This document shows positions 51,798-60,664 of a stretch of DNA of 64,000 nucleotides, in pieces. The notes under the pieces were generated by a model, which searched no databases, was not told where the DNA came from, and saw nothing but the letters and a program-made list of their open reading frames with translations. The stretch comes from Planctomycetaceae bacterium (GTDB lineage Bacteria; Planctomycetota; Planctomycetia; Planctomycetales; Planctomycetaceae), in NCBI GenBank assembly GCA_021732975.1, contig JAKFWC010000023.1, forward strand, positions 310,001 to 374,000, written 5' to 3'. How positions within the stretch are numbered: the stretch's first letter is position 1; each line of letters starts with the position of its first letter. Made by a program: the position numbers and the translations under genes.

Positions 51798-52787
51798 TTA
51801 GGCGATCATCTGTTCGCCGCCGCCAGCGACGATGATTTCACCTGCGTCTTCCAGACGGCGGACGATGTCGACAATCTGTTGCTGGACGCCTTCCACATCC
51901 GAGAGTTTGATCGGTCCCAGGAATTCCATTTCTTCCTTGAGCGTTTCCGCTGCTCGTTGCGACAGGTTGCCGAAAATCTTCTGCCGAATCTCGTCGGCGG
52001 CCCCTTTGAGCGCGATTGCCCATTGGTTGTTTTCGACTTCCTTGAGCAGGCTGCGAATGGCCTTGTCGTCGAGTTTCAGCAAGTCGTCAAACACGAACAT
52101 CAAGCGGCGAATCTCGTCGGCGAGTTCGGAGTCCTGTTGCTCAAGGCTTTCCAGAATGCCCTTGTTCGTCATGCGATCGGTGACGTTCAGAATCTGTGCC
52201 ACCATGGGGACACCGCCCCGCTTTTCCAGCGACTGGCTGAATGTGCTGGTCATGCGGAGCTGCAAGGTTTTCTCGACATCCGCGATGACCTCGGGATTCG
52301 TCTGTTCCATATTAGCCACGCGTTTGATCACATCGAGCTGTTTATTCGAGGCCAGCCCGCTCAACATTTCCGCAGCCAGAGGAGCCGGTAGATGTGACAT
52401 GATGAGCGCAATCGTTTGCGGATGCTCTTCCGAGATGAACGTCAGCAGGTTGTCCGCTCCCGCTTTGTGCAGGAACGCGAATGGCACGGAGTTCATCGAC
52501 TGCTTGACGTTTTCGAGAATCTGCCCGGCGTTGTCTTTGCCGAGCGATTGTTCGAGCAGTTCGTTGGCGAAGTTCAGACCACCCCGTTCGATAGGGACAA
52601 GTTCCTTGAACTGGCCATCGAATTCTTCGAGGACAGACTGTTGTTGATCGCGGGTGACATCGTCGACTTTCGCGATCTCGAGCATGATCTTTTCGACCTG
52701 CTCGCGCGGCAGTTGGCTCAGCACCTCGGCGGAGAGGGGCTTATCCAGACTCAACAACAGAATGGCGGCTTTGCGTACGGCGTCCAT
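51798..52787 (-). CDS. fliG: Flagellar motor switch protein FliG
   Basis: 329 residues from the ATG at 52787. It has the N-terminal MS-ring-binding domain (MDAVRKAAILLLSL), the middle-domain EHPQTIALIMSHLP and the C-terminal torque helix (LKEVENNQWAIALKGAADEI, then FGNLSQRAAETLKEEMEFLG). The charged residues of the torque helix are present. It forms the rotor ring that meets the stator and FliM. A dispersed repeat lies between it and fliF. Confidence 0.95.
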   Translation of the reverse strand: MDAVRKAAILLLSLDKPLSAEVLSQLPREQVEKIMLEIAKVDDVTRDQQQSVLEEFDGQFKELVPIERGGLNFANELLEQSLGKDNAGQILENVKQSMNSVPFAFLHKAGADNLLTFISEEHPQTIALIMSHLPAPLAAEMLSGLASNKQLDVIKRVANMEQTNPEVIADVEKTLQLRMTSTFSQSLEKRGGVPMVAQILNVTDRMTNKGILESLEQQDSELADEIRRLMFVFDDLLKLDDKAIRSLLKEVENNQWAIALKGAADEIRQKIFGNLSQRAAETLKEEMEFLGPIKLSDVEGVQQQIVDIVRRLEDAGEIIVAGGGEQMIA

Positions 52788-52800
52788 GGCCAAATTCACT

Positions 52801-52930
52801 CTCGTTCCCACGCTCCGCGTGGGAATGCAGGTTCGCGACGCTCTGCGTCGCTGTCATTCCTTGTTACGGTTCGTATGCAACGCGGAGCGTTGCGGCCGTC
52901 CGATCCCACTCGAAGCGTGGGGTCGAGTTC
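52801..52930. repeat. Dispersed palindromic element between fliF and fliG
   Basis: CTCGTTCCCACGCTCCGCGT starts a hairpin (CCCACGC / GCGTGGG), followed by GCGACGCTCTGCGTCGC and CAACGCGGAGCGTTG, three palindromes in a row. The first 50 bases are the inverse copy of 42292-42341. It breaks the fliF-fliG junction of an otherwise tight cluster, so it may act as an mRNA stability element. Confidence 0.85.
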
Positions 52931-54526
52931 TCACTTAGCGGCTTGCAACCATCGGCTGATGATGGCGGCGGTGGCTTCGGGGTTATCGCGGACGAGACCT
53001 TGCAACAGGTCACGCTTCGTGATTTCGCGGGGGGCTTCCACTTCTTCGGGAGCCGCGGTGTTCGTGCTGGGCCTGGAGGCCATCGTGGGAAACGCCGGGG
53101 GGGTGTCGGCCGGCATCGCGGGCATGGACCGACGTACCATCATCAAGGCGACGAGGGCCATCACGGCCATCATCACCGTGTTTCCCCAGTGCTTCATCCA
53201 TTCGGTGATCGACTCCATGAGTGTCGGTTTGATGTCGGGAAGCGTTGTGGAAACGCGATCGACCGATGTCACTTTCACGGCGGTGGCAGGCGAATCGGAG
53301 GGAATCAACCGTTTAACCGATTCCGCGACATTCGCCAGGACTTCTTTTTCGATTCCCGCCACATCGAGCTTGGACGTGTCCGCTTCCCCGGCAGCTTTGC
53401 GCTGTGCGGCAACGTTGCGGTAGTAATCGCGGGGGATGCCGACGCTGACCTGGACCATCTTCGGCATCGCGGCAATGAGTTCCTTCTCCGATGTCTCGAA
53501 CGAGACCCCGTTGAGATTCTGGCTGCTCTCGTCGCTGAATTGACGATTGCGATCCATGCCGGGAGATCCCCCGACAGACCCGGGCCGATTGGCGACCTGG
53601 CCTCCTTCACCTTTGGAAGGTTGCTGCTGGAGCGTGTCCTTGAGCTTCATTTCCTGCGAGAAGAGTGGAGCCGTTTTCTTGGGATCGATGATCTGATTGC
53701 GAATGAAAGACGATTTGAGATTATCGACATCGACATTCACGGTGACGCCGACATCGGGGATGTACGACAGATCCCGCGCGATCTGATGTTGATAGCTGCT
53801 TTGAAACTCGCGGATGCGCGAGACGAGTTTGCTGTCGAAGGGGTCGTCGGCAGAGTCCCCTTTGTAGCTCATCCCATTGACGACATCAAACACGGTCACG
53901 TCTGAAGGTTTCAGGTCCGGCACCATGCTGGCCACGGCGGATTGAATGGAGTTAACCAGCCGCGCGGAGAGTTCCCGATTGTTCCGTGGGGTGACGGTCA
54001 CATTGGCCGTGGTGCGCGATTTCTGGCTCCAGCTTCGTTTACCCGAAGATGCAATCGCCACCCGCGCATCTTGAATTTCCGGGACCGCTTTGATGATGCG
54101 GCGGACTTCCTGCAGCAGCATCGCTTCCTTGCGTTCCTGCCGCTCTTTCTCGGTGCTGAACGGTCCCATCGATTCGTATTGTTTGAGCAGTTGACCGCCC
54201 AGATCGGCGGGCATCGCGTCAAACTTCACGAGGGCCGCGTTGTACTTGTCGACTTCGGCTGCGGGGACCATGATCCGCTGGCCTTCGCGGCGAAATTCTT
54301 TCAGACCGTCCTGCAACAACGCCTGCTCGGCGGCGATCACTTCTTCTGTCGTGTAGACCTTGCCCCACGACAGCGCGGTGTAGGAGTCGCCGCGCGGTTG
54401 GAAGAGCAACCAGGCAAATCCCGTCAGTACCAGCAATGGGACGGCAATCAGCGTGGCCCGCTGACTCGGCGCCATGCCGCGAAAGAGTTCCATGAACTGA
54501 CGGGTGATGCGTTGCAGAACATCCAT
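52931..54526 (-). CDS. fliF: Flagellar MS-ring protein FliF
   Basis: 531 residues. The first membrane helix is at 25-42 (LIAVPLLVLTGFAWLLF) and the second near 440-460. The ring-building motifs (YSALSWGKV-like region) lie between. The C-terminal tail EITKRDLLQGLVRDNPEATA is the FliG-binding segment. It forms the membrane ring that houses the export apparatus. The gene precedes fliG and follows fliE by 73 bp. Confidence 0.95.
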   Translation of the reverse strand: MDVLQRITRQFMELFRGMAPSQRATLIAVPLLVLTGFAWLLFQPRGDSYTALSWGKVYTTEEVIAAEQALLQDGLKEFRREGQRIMVPAAEVDKYNAALVKFDAMPADLGGQLLKQYESMGPFSTEKERQERKEAMLLQEVRRIIKAVPEIQDARVAIASSGKRSWSQKSRTTANVTVTPRNNRELSARLVNSIQSAVASMVPDLKPSDVTVFDVVNGMSYKGDSADDPFDSKLVSRIREFQSSYQHQIARDLSYIPDVGVTVNVDVDNLKSSFIRNQIIDPKKTAPLFSQEMKLKDTLQQQPSKGEGGQVANRPGSVGGSPGMDRNRQFSDESSQNLNGVSFETSEKELIAAMPKMVQVSVGIPRDYYRNVAAQRKAAGEADTSKLDVAGIEKEVLANVAESVKRLIPSDSPATAVKVTSVDRVSTTLPDIKPTLMESITEWMKHWGNTVMMAVMALVALMMVRRSMPAMPADTPPAFPTMASRPSTNTAAPEEVEAPREITKRDLLQGLVRDNPEATAAIISRWLQAAK

Positions 54527-54599
54527 GATCTACATAATTCGCGTGAGAGATAAGTGTGTGATCTTCACAAGCCCGAAGCGCCAGGTTCCGGGAAAAACA

Positions 54600-54911
54600 T
54601 CAGAATCGCATCTGTTGAATTTCGTTGTACGCATCCAGCAACTTGTTCCGAACCTGCATCGTCAGTTTCAGTGCCAGATCGGCTTCGCGCATCGCGGTGA
54701 ACGATTCGACCAGCGACATTTCATCGCCGATCAGGTTCTGCTGAATTGCGGATTGAGACTTTGCGTTCAAGTCCTGCGTCGACTGCAGCGCTTCCAGCAA
54801 CATTTCCTGAAAGCCGGTTGGCGCACCGGTTGCGGCAATGGAGGGTGCCGCCGGTGAAGCGATGTTGTGAACGGCAGGAGTCAACGACAACGGGCTGATC
54901 ATCGGAAACAC
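54600..54911 (-). CDS. fliE: Flagellar hook-basal body protein FliE
   Basis: 103 residues. It has the family's C-terminal half: FQEMLLEALQSTQDLNAKSQ, then MSLVESFTAMREADLALKLT and VRNKLLDAYNEIQQMRF. It joins the MS ring to the rod. The ATG at 54911 lies 10 bp after the flgC stop. Confidence 0.95.
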   Translation of the reverse strand: MFPMISPLSLTPAVHNIASPAAPSIAATGAPTGFQEMLLEALQSTQDLNAKSQSAIQQNLIGDEMSLVESFTAMREADLALKLTMQVRNKLLDAYNEIQQMRF

Positions 54912-54921
54912 TCACTAAAAT

Positions 54922-55332
54922 TTAGCCGAGCAGTTTGTACGTCGTTTCGATCATATCGCGCGTCACCTGCATCGTGGAAATGTTCGCTTCGTAGGCCCGC
55001 GAGGCTTCCATCGCGTTGACGAACTCGGTGATCACGTTCACATTCGGATAGCTGACGTAACCTTGAGCATCGGCGTGGGGATGACCGGGATCGTGAACCT
55101 TGCGGGCCGGCGATTGTGTATCGATATCGACGGTCGCGGTCACCCCCACGCCACGGGTTTGAGCCGCCGCGTCGTGTTGGGCCTCCAGCACCACCAAGCG
55201 TCGCTGAAACGCCGATGGTTTCCCGTTTTCGTCCTGTGTCGTGTGCGAATGGGCGATGTTCCCGGCAATCGTATCAATCCGCAATCGCTGCGCGGCTAAC
55301 CCACTCGCACTGACATCGAGAGTTCGAAACAT
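54922..55332 (-). CDS. flgC: Flagellar rod protein FlgC
   Basis: 136 residues. The N-terminal MFRTLDVSASGLAAQRLRID and the rod signature NIAHSHTTQDENG are followed by the FlgC C-terminus (YPNVNVITEFVNAMEASRAY, then TMQVTRDMIETTYKLL). It is a proximal rod subunit, next to FlgB. Confidence 0.96.
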   Translation of the reverse strand: MFRTLDVSASGLAAQRLRIDTIAGNIAHSHTTQDENGKPSAFQRRLVVLEAQHDAAAQTRGVGVTATVDIDTQSPARKVHDPGHPHADAQGYVSYPNVNVITEFVNAMEASRAYEANISTMQVTRDMIETTYKLLG

Positions 55333-55389
55333 ACGAAAGTCCTCGCTTGCACTTCGCAGACCGCACAGTGAGCGTTAATCAAACCGCTT

Positions 55390-55860
55390 TTACACCCGTT
55401 CCGAAATCACCGTCTGCAACTGGTCGTACTGTCCCTGTAGCACTTGCACGGCGAACTGTTGCCGCAATGCATTCTTGGTCATTTCGAGAAACTGATGTTC
55501 GAGGCTGCGGTTGTTCGCATCGTTGAACGTCAGTCCCGGTTGTTCGTTTGGTGAGACCGCTTTGAATAATGTTTCGGGAAACAAGTCTTCGATTCGAGTG
55601 GGAGTCGCACCGGACATGCCGGGACTGAGTGGCTGCTGCAATCCCGGTGATTCGGTCGCCGCTCCACGAGGCATCTTCGATTGTGCCACCGCCCGCTGTA
55701 GTGCCGTCTGAAACGCATCCGTTGGCAGATCGCGCATGCGATACCCCGGCGTATCGACGTTCGCAATGTTCCCGGCCAACACTTCCTGCCGTCGTTCGGC
55801 GAACCGCGCGACCTGCTTCAGCAGCGTGTTGTTCGTTGACCCGAGCAGTGGTTGCAACAT
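55390..55860 (-). CDS. flgB: Flagellar rod protein FlgB
   Basis: 156 residues from the ATG at 55860. VLAGNIANVDTPGYRMRDL is the rod signature, and the C-terminus (LEHQFLEMTKNALRQQFAVQ) is standard. The frame is open for another 117 bases upstream, but that part runs into the 55.9-kb repeat and does not resemble FlgB, so 55860 is the start. Confidence 0.95.
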   Translation of the reverse strand: MLQPLLGSTNNTLLKQVARFAERRQEVLAGNIANVDTPGYRMRDLPTDAFQTALQRAVAQSKMPRGAATESPGLQQPLSPGMSGATPTRIEDLFPETLFKAVSPNEQPGLTFNDANNRSLEHQFLEMTKNALRQQFAVQVLQGQYDQLQTVISERV

Positions 55861-55909
55861 AGTTAGTTCCCGAATCGTGGCACACCCACTTCGACCGGCC
55901 CGGGTGTAG

Positions 55910-56026
55910 TCCCTTCTCCCCCGTCTGCGGGGGAGAAGGTGGCCGAAGGCCGGATGAGGGGGTGAGCGCTTCAACACGCCCCCTCACCCTAGCTCTCTCC
56001 CCCGCGGACGGGGGAGAGGGGACTGG
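55910..56026. repeat. Dispersed hairpin repeat (family also at 46.7 kb)
   Basis: TCCCTTCTCCCCCGTCTGCG starts a hairpin with GCGGGGGAGAAGG, then GGCCGGATGAGGGGGTGAGC. A second hairpin CTCTCCCCCGCGGACGGGGG follows from about 55992. The first half is the inverse copy of 46761-46817. It lies in the 232-bp gap between flgB and the regulator gene, directly upstream of the rod genes. Confidence 0.85.
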
Positions 56027-56092
56027 AGTGAAGCACCTTTGATCCATGCCGGTCGGAGACAAGCTTCCGACCGGCGGTGTTGATAATGTTCG

Positions 56093-57583
56093 TTAAGCGG
56101 CCCGTTGTTCCGCGGCCACTTCGTCAAACGGGGCGGCGGTTGGAACCCACGGCTTGGCGTTCGAGCCCGGGCCGCCACGCGGGGGATAACCGTAATCCCG
56201 CAGTTTCCCCGACAGCGTCCGAATCCCAATCTGCAACGCCTTTGCAGTCTTCTCACGGTTGCCGGCGAACCGGGCAAACGTCGTTTCGATCAGGCGGCGT
56301 TCCATTTCCTGGAGCGTCAAGCCGCACGGCACATCGTCGCTGGCGGTGACGGTCATCCACGGTTCGAGCAATGCGGCGGTGAGGCGACGGCTGCTGTCGA
56401 TCGTACAGGCCCGTTCGATCACGCTTTCGAGTTCCCGCAGATTGCCCGGCCATTGGTAGCTCTGCAGTAGATGCAGAGCATCCATCGTCAGGCTGCGGGG
56501 AGCCAGACCTTCGCGAGCAGCGAACTTGCGGAGGGCGTGTTCGGCCAGCGCGGCGATGTCTTCGGGGCGGGATCGCAACTCCGGAACGTCAATCCGGTTC
56601 GCTGCGGCGTCCTGGCAGAGTTCCAAGCGGAACAACCCGCGGGCGATCAGTTCGTCCAGATCGACGCTGGTCCCGAGAATCACGCGGACATCGATCCGCA
56701 CGCGATCGCCGGTGCGATCGTGTTCAAACCGTTGTTCTCGCAGAACCATCGCCAGTTTGCGTTGCAATGGCAGGGCGATGCAGTTGACGTTGTCGAGTAG
56801 CAACGTGCCGCCATCAGCTTGTTCAAACCGACCGGGCTGACGTGGGCTACCGCCGTTTGCAGCAATGCCGAACAGTTCCTGCTCGAGCGTTTCTGCGGAG
56901 TGGACGCTGCAGTCGATGGTGACGAACGGCCGATGGGCGCGACGGCTGGCATCGTGAATGCCCTGGGCGACCAGGTCGAGGCCGCTGCCGGTTTCGCCGA
57001 CGAGTAGCACGGCGGCGTTGTGGTCCGCCATCTGCTGAACGCCGTGCCGCAATTGTTGCATCGCGGGGCTTTGCCCGACCATGTCGCGCAGGTTGCGATT
57101 GCAGAGTTGGCGACGGAGCCGCTTGATTTCGTTCTGCGATCGCGATCGCTGACACGCCGATGAGACCATCAACGTCAGGAAGTTGGGGTTCTGCGGCACT
57201 TCGAGCAATTCGATCCCGATCGTCGAAGCGAGGATCGTCGGCACGTCATGCATTGGCTCAGACGCCGTGCAGATGAGTTGCGTGGCCCAACCCCGTTGCT
57301 GGATCGTACTCGCGAGTTGCCCCGCGGTTTCACCCTGGCCAAGTGGACCGACGATGCAGACTTCGGGAGTCGACGCCAGCATGAATTGCAGGGCGGCGTC
57401 CACCGAGTTGACGGTCTGGGCCTCGAAACCGGCACTCTGTAAGTCGCGCGTCAGACTGTCCGTCAGCGACGTATCCGCGCTGACAATCAGTACCGGCGGA
57501 AGCGCCTCAGCAGGGGCTGCCACAGGGGCCGTGGTCGTCGATCGACCGGGGAAGGGAATGATGTCGGGATGCGCCTGAGTCAT
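56093..57583 (-). CDS. NtrC-family flagellar regulator with degenerate receiver and AAA+ domains
   Basis: 496 residues from the ATG at 57583 (one 12 bases earlier is possible). Order: receiver-like domain (about 30-150), AAA+ domain (165-400), Fis-type helix-turn-helix (445-480, FARFAGNREKTAKALQIGIR). The receiver lacks the phosphoacceptor Asp (PEVCIVGPLGQG in its place). Walker A reads GETGSGLDLVAQ instead of GExGTGKE, so the Lys is gone. Walker B is LLLDNV, not LLLDEV. The sigma-54-contacting GAFTGA loop is replaced by ANGGSPRQP. The HTH is intact. It therefore looks like a DNA-binding protein built on a dead sigma-54 activator. It sits upstream of flgB. Confidence 0.88.
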   Translation of the reverse strand: MTQAHPDIIPFPGRSTTTAPVAAPAEALPPVLIVSADTSLTDSLTRDLQSAGFEAQTVNSVDAALQFMLASTPEVCIVGPLGQGETAGQLASTIQQRGWATQLICTASEPMHDVPTILASTIGIELLEVPQNPNFLTLMVSSACQRSRSQNEIKRLRRQLCNRNLRDMVGQSPAMQQLRHGVQQMADHNAAVLLVGETGSGLDLVAQGIHDASRRAHRPFVTIDCSVHSAETLEQELFGIAANGGSPRQPGRFEQADGGTLLLDNVNCIALPLQRKLAMVLREQRFEHDRTGDRVRIDVRVILGTSVDLDELIARGLFRLELCQDAAANRIDVPELRSRPEDIAALAEHALRKFAAREGLAPRSLTMDALHLLQSYQWPGNLRELESVIERACTIDSSRRLTAALLEPWMTVTASDDVPCGLTLQEMERRLIETTFARFAGNREKTAKALQIGIRTLSGKLRDYGYPPRGGPGSNAKPWVPTAAPFDEVAAEQRAA

Positions 57584-57643
57584 GCGGGGCACCATTCATG
57601 CAATGGAAGGGACAGGGAAAAGATTCGGGAAGTGAAAGTCGTT

Positions 57644-58093
57644 TTAGAGATCGATGTCCAACCCCAGTCGGGAACCGACGGAAGGGGCGGGACGATAAGC
57701 CGAGTCGATTTGTTGCGACGAATGCAGGAGCGCAAGTTCGCGTTCGGAGGCATCGCGCCGAGTGGTCAATGTCTCTGTACCGAGGTGTTCTTCAGCGAGA
57801 AGTGTTTGCAGCAGTTGTTCGGTTTCTTCGAGGAGTGCATCCCCCATCGCTTGAGTGGACGGGGACAACGCATTGCGGTCAGTTTTCCAACTTTTCCACG
57901 GGGCATCGGACGGGCCGACGAGTTCGTCGACCAAACGCTGTTTCATCTGCAGCAAGTCGATGAGTGCGGCATAGTCATCGGTTTCGATCAAGGCCATTTG
58001 CTCGCGCGACAACTCCAGCAACGCCCGACAGCATTCCCGGCGCGTGCGAAACGCGGCGAGGTAGTCATCGTTGGTCATTGCGGGACGAGTCAT
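57644..58093 (-). CDS. FlgN-like flagellar chaperone
   Basis: 149 residues, or 144 from the ATG at 58078. It is almost entirely helical, with the long coiled-coil hairpin of FlgN (MALIETDDYAALIDLLQMKQ, then LVDELV) and a second helix rich in Glu/Leu (DALLEETEQLLQTLLAEE). The last 25 residues are Pro/Arg-rich. FlgN binds the hook-filament junction proteins FlgK and FlgL before export. The family call is by pattern and position in the flagellar cluster, not by a signature motif. Confidence 0.6.
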   Translation of the reverse strand: MTRPAMTNDDYLAAFRTRRECCRALLELSREQMALIETDDYAALIDLLQMKQRLVDELVGPSDAPWKSWKTDRNALSPSTQAMGDALLEETEQLLQTLLAEEHLGTETLTTRRDASERELALLHSSQQIDSAYRPAPSVGSRLGLDIDL

Positions 58094-58120
58094 GATCCGA
58101 GTTTGTTCTTTTTCGGTGTT

Positions 58121-60664
58121 TCAGTGTTGAACCTGTCGGACGCGTTCGAGCCACATTTCCCATTCGTTGCGAGTGAGATTCGTGGTTGGTGCGGCGAAAG
58201 CGGCGGTCGGAATTTGTTGCTGGTCCATAATGACCTTGGCTTGTTCGAGCACGCTGCGGGCTTCGATGTTCTTCCCCAACTGGGAATAGGCCTGGGCCAT
58301 CTGCACGTAAGCGGTCAGCACGCGGACATCTTGCGGGTAACGATTCACTGCCGCCGTGTAGGACGCGATGGCTTCTTCAAAGCGAAGGCGTTGATAGCGG
58401 CCGAGTTGGTACTGAGCGTGCGGAAGCTCAAACCACGCACTTTGCAGGATTTCGGCATCGAGTTCGTTGAGCCGATCTTTCTGTGCGAGTGGTGTCAGCT
58501 CGTCGCGCACCATCCGGAATGCGGTCATGGCCCGTTCGAGCGTCAGTTCAAACTGCTTTTGTGTTTGCTGACGGGCGTTGTCGGTTTCGGCATGCACCGA
58601 TTGACGTTCAATCCATTCGGCCCGCAGGTGAAGTGCTCGACCGAAGTAGTACCGCGCTTCGGCCAGATGCGGCGATTGCGGATAGCGGTTCAGATACTCT
58701 TCCCAGCAGCGGATGGCATCTTGCGAACGGGTGGCCACGGCCGTCCACATCGCATCCGGATCAACCATTTCGGCGTTGTTGCGGGTCGACGCTTTGCGTT
58801 TGTCGAGTGCTGCCGTGTCGGTCAGCAGCTTGGCCAGCGAATGCAGGGCGTCGCGCCATTCGGTCGCTGCGGGGGTCAAACCACCGGCGGTGAGCATTCC
58901 GCGCCAGGCCGCCTCGGCATCGTCGCGGCGATCTAGTTCCAGCAGGCATTGACCACGGAGCAACTGGGCCGAGAAAACATACGGACTCGTCGGCATCGTC
59001 TGCAGAATTTCTTCGACATCATTTAATGCGTCCGTGGGACGATCGAGATCGAGCAGGATCTGGCAGCGGCGAACCATGGCGACCGGGCGTTCCGCTTCCA
59101 CATCTTCCTTTTGAGCCAGGAAGGCGTCGTACTGAGCCAAGGCATGCAAATAGTCGTGACCCTTGCTGTAATGCTCGGCACTGGTCCACAAAGCATTCGT
59201 GTGGTTGACCGATTCCCGGCGCGATTCGGCCAGTTCCGCGTACGCTTTTCCACTCTCGCACCAGCGGCGACGTTCTTCGGCGCGGCGGCGTTTCCGTTCG
59301 CCGTACGGCAGGCTCGCGAGTTCTTCGGCCAGCGATTCCGCCGCTCGTTGACGCACTCGGGTCGTCAATTCGTTGGCTTGATCCCGTGAGAACAGCGGCA
59401 CCATCAATTCGGTGAGCGCGATCGCTTCCGGATACCGGGCCTGACGCGTCCATTCGTTCCAGGCAGCCAGCACCCGTTGGCGAACGTCTTCGACCTTGAG
59501 CCAGCGGTTCTGGAAATCTTCGGCTCGGCGAATCGAGCGGAGCACCGTGCTGAAGGTCCGCAGCGCCTTTTCATGGGCACCGTCTTCTTGTTGCAAACGG
59601 CCCAACATCACCTGTGCGGCGAAACTTTCATCGGTCTTCTCGAAGCGGTCGATTGTCTTCTGGAAATATTCGTTCGCGGCTTGACGGGTTTCCAATCGAT
59701 TCGAATCTGTTGACAAGGCCGAGCTTTCCTGATGAATCAATTGATCGGCCGCGTAGCCCATCAGGTAGAGTGCCTGCCGTGGATACAGTGAATCGATGTC
59801 CGTCGCGTCCCCGATGGGTTTGAGGACGGTCATGGCTTCGGTGTAGCGTTGGTCCTGGATGAGCTTCCAGCCCTTGAGGAGCGTCGAACCGAAACGGCCG
59901 GTTTCCATCGCTTTCACTTCAGCGAGAGCGGCTTCGGCTTCTTCCGGACGATTCAAACCGACCAGAATGTCGGACCGTTGCAACAGGACGTAATCGCGTT
60001 CCACTACATCTGTGGTTTCTGCGAGCGCCGCCGAGTTCAAGGTGAGTGCTTTGTCGAGCAGTTCCGGGGTTCGTTCGCCCGATTTGAGATAAATGTCGGC
60101 GAGCAACTTCGCCGCGGCGGCTTTCCGGGCCGGATGATGTTCAAAGGCTTCTTCGAGCAATGGACCGGCCGCGCTGAATTCTTCGGCGGCCAGCAGGCTC
60201 TTGCCGAGGGCAAAGCTCCATTCGGGACGACGTTCTTCCGGGATGTCCGTTTGCCCGGCTTCCCGCAGAAAACTGGTGGCGACGGTGTATTGCGCGGTGC
60301 GAGTGTCTGCAGTGAGATCGGTGTCGGCTTCGGCTTCCTGAAAGGCCACCATGCCGAGCACATAAGCCACGCCACCGGGGAATTCTTCGGCGTGGAACTG
60401 TTGATCCTGCAGCGTCTTGGCCATGTCGCGAGCGGCTTCAAAGTCTTTCTCGTCGAACTTCTGCAGGGTGGCTTTGAATTGTTCTTCCGGTGTCGCTTTC
60501 GGTGGACCGCTGAGGAACCAGGCGATCAATCCCCCGAGGATGATCACAGCGGACAGCCCGCCGCCGAGCAACACATTTCGTCGTGAGAACAGGCCGCGCG
60601 GAACTGCTACTGTGTCTTCTGCTTTCGCAGAGTGAGCAGCGGCGGGGGTTCCGTGCGACGACAT
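58121..60664 (-). CDS. Membrane-anchored TPR protein at the head of the flagellar cluster
   Basis: 847 residues. One membrane helix is at about 33-50 (VLLGGGLSAVIILGGLIAWF). The rest is a long array of helical pairs of TPR type (for example FDEKDFEAARDMAKTLQDQQ, then RPEEAEAALAEVKAMETGR and QNRYP-like repeats near the end). An Arg/Glu-rich stretch near 460-490 (GERKRRRAEERRRWCESGKA) interrupts the array. The ATG at 60664 has a GAGGA site nine bases upstream. It may organise a protein complex at the membrane. A flagellar role is inferred only from position. Confidence 0.8.
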   Translation of the reverse strand: MSSHGTPAAAHSAKAEDTVAVPRGLFSRRNVLLGGGLSAVIILGGLIAWFLSGPPKATPEEQFKATLQKFDEKDFEAARDMAKTLQDQQFHAEEFPGGVAYVLGMVAFQEAEADTDLTADTRTAQYTVATSFLREAGQTDIPEERRPEWSFALGKSLLAAEEFSAAGPLLEEAFEHHPARKAAAAKLLADIYLKSGERTPELLDKALTLNSAALAETTDVVERDYVLLQRSDILVGLNRPEEAEAALAEVKAMETGRFGSTLLKGWKLIQDQRYTEAMTVLKPIGDATDIDSLYPRQALYLMGYAADQLIHQESSALSTDSNRLETRQAANEYFQKTIDRFEKTDESFAAQVMLGRLQQEDGAHEKALRTFSTVLRSIRRAEDFQNRWLKVEDVRQRVLAAWNEWTRQARYPEAIALTELMVPLFSRDQANELTTRVRQRAAESLAEELASLPYGERKRRRAEERRRWCESGKAYAELAESRRESVNHTNALWTSAEHYSKGHDYLHALAQYDAFLAQKEDVEAERPVAMVRRCQILLDLDRPTDALNDVEEILQTMPTSPYVFSAQLLRGQCLLELDRRDDAEAAWRGMLTAGGLTPAATEWRDALHSLAKLLTDTAALDKRKASTRNNAEMVDPDAMWTAVATRSQDAIRCWEEYLNRYPQSPHLAEARYYFGRALHLRAEWIERQSVHAETDNARQQTQKQFELTLERAMTAFRMVRDELTPLAQKDRLNELDAEILQSAWFELPHAQYQLGRYQRLRFEEAIASYTAAVNRYPQDVRVLTAYVQMAQAYSQLGKNIEARSVLEQAKVIMDQQQIPTAAFAAPTTNLTRNEWEMWLERVRQVQH

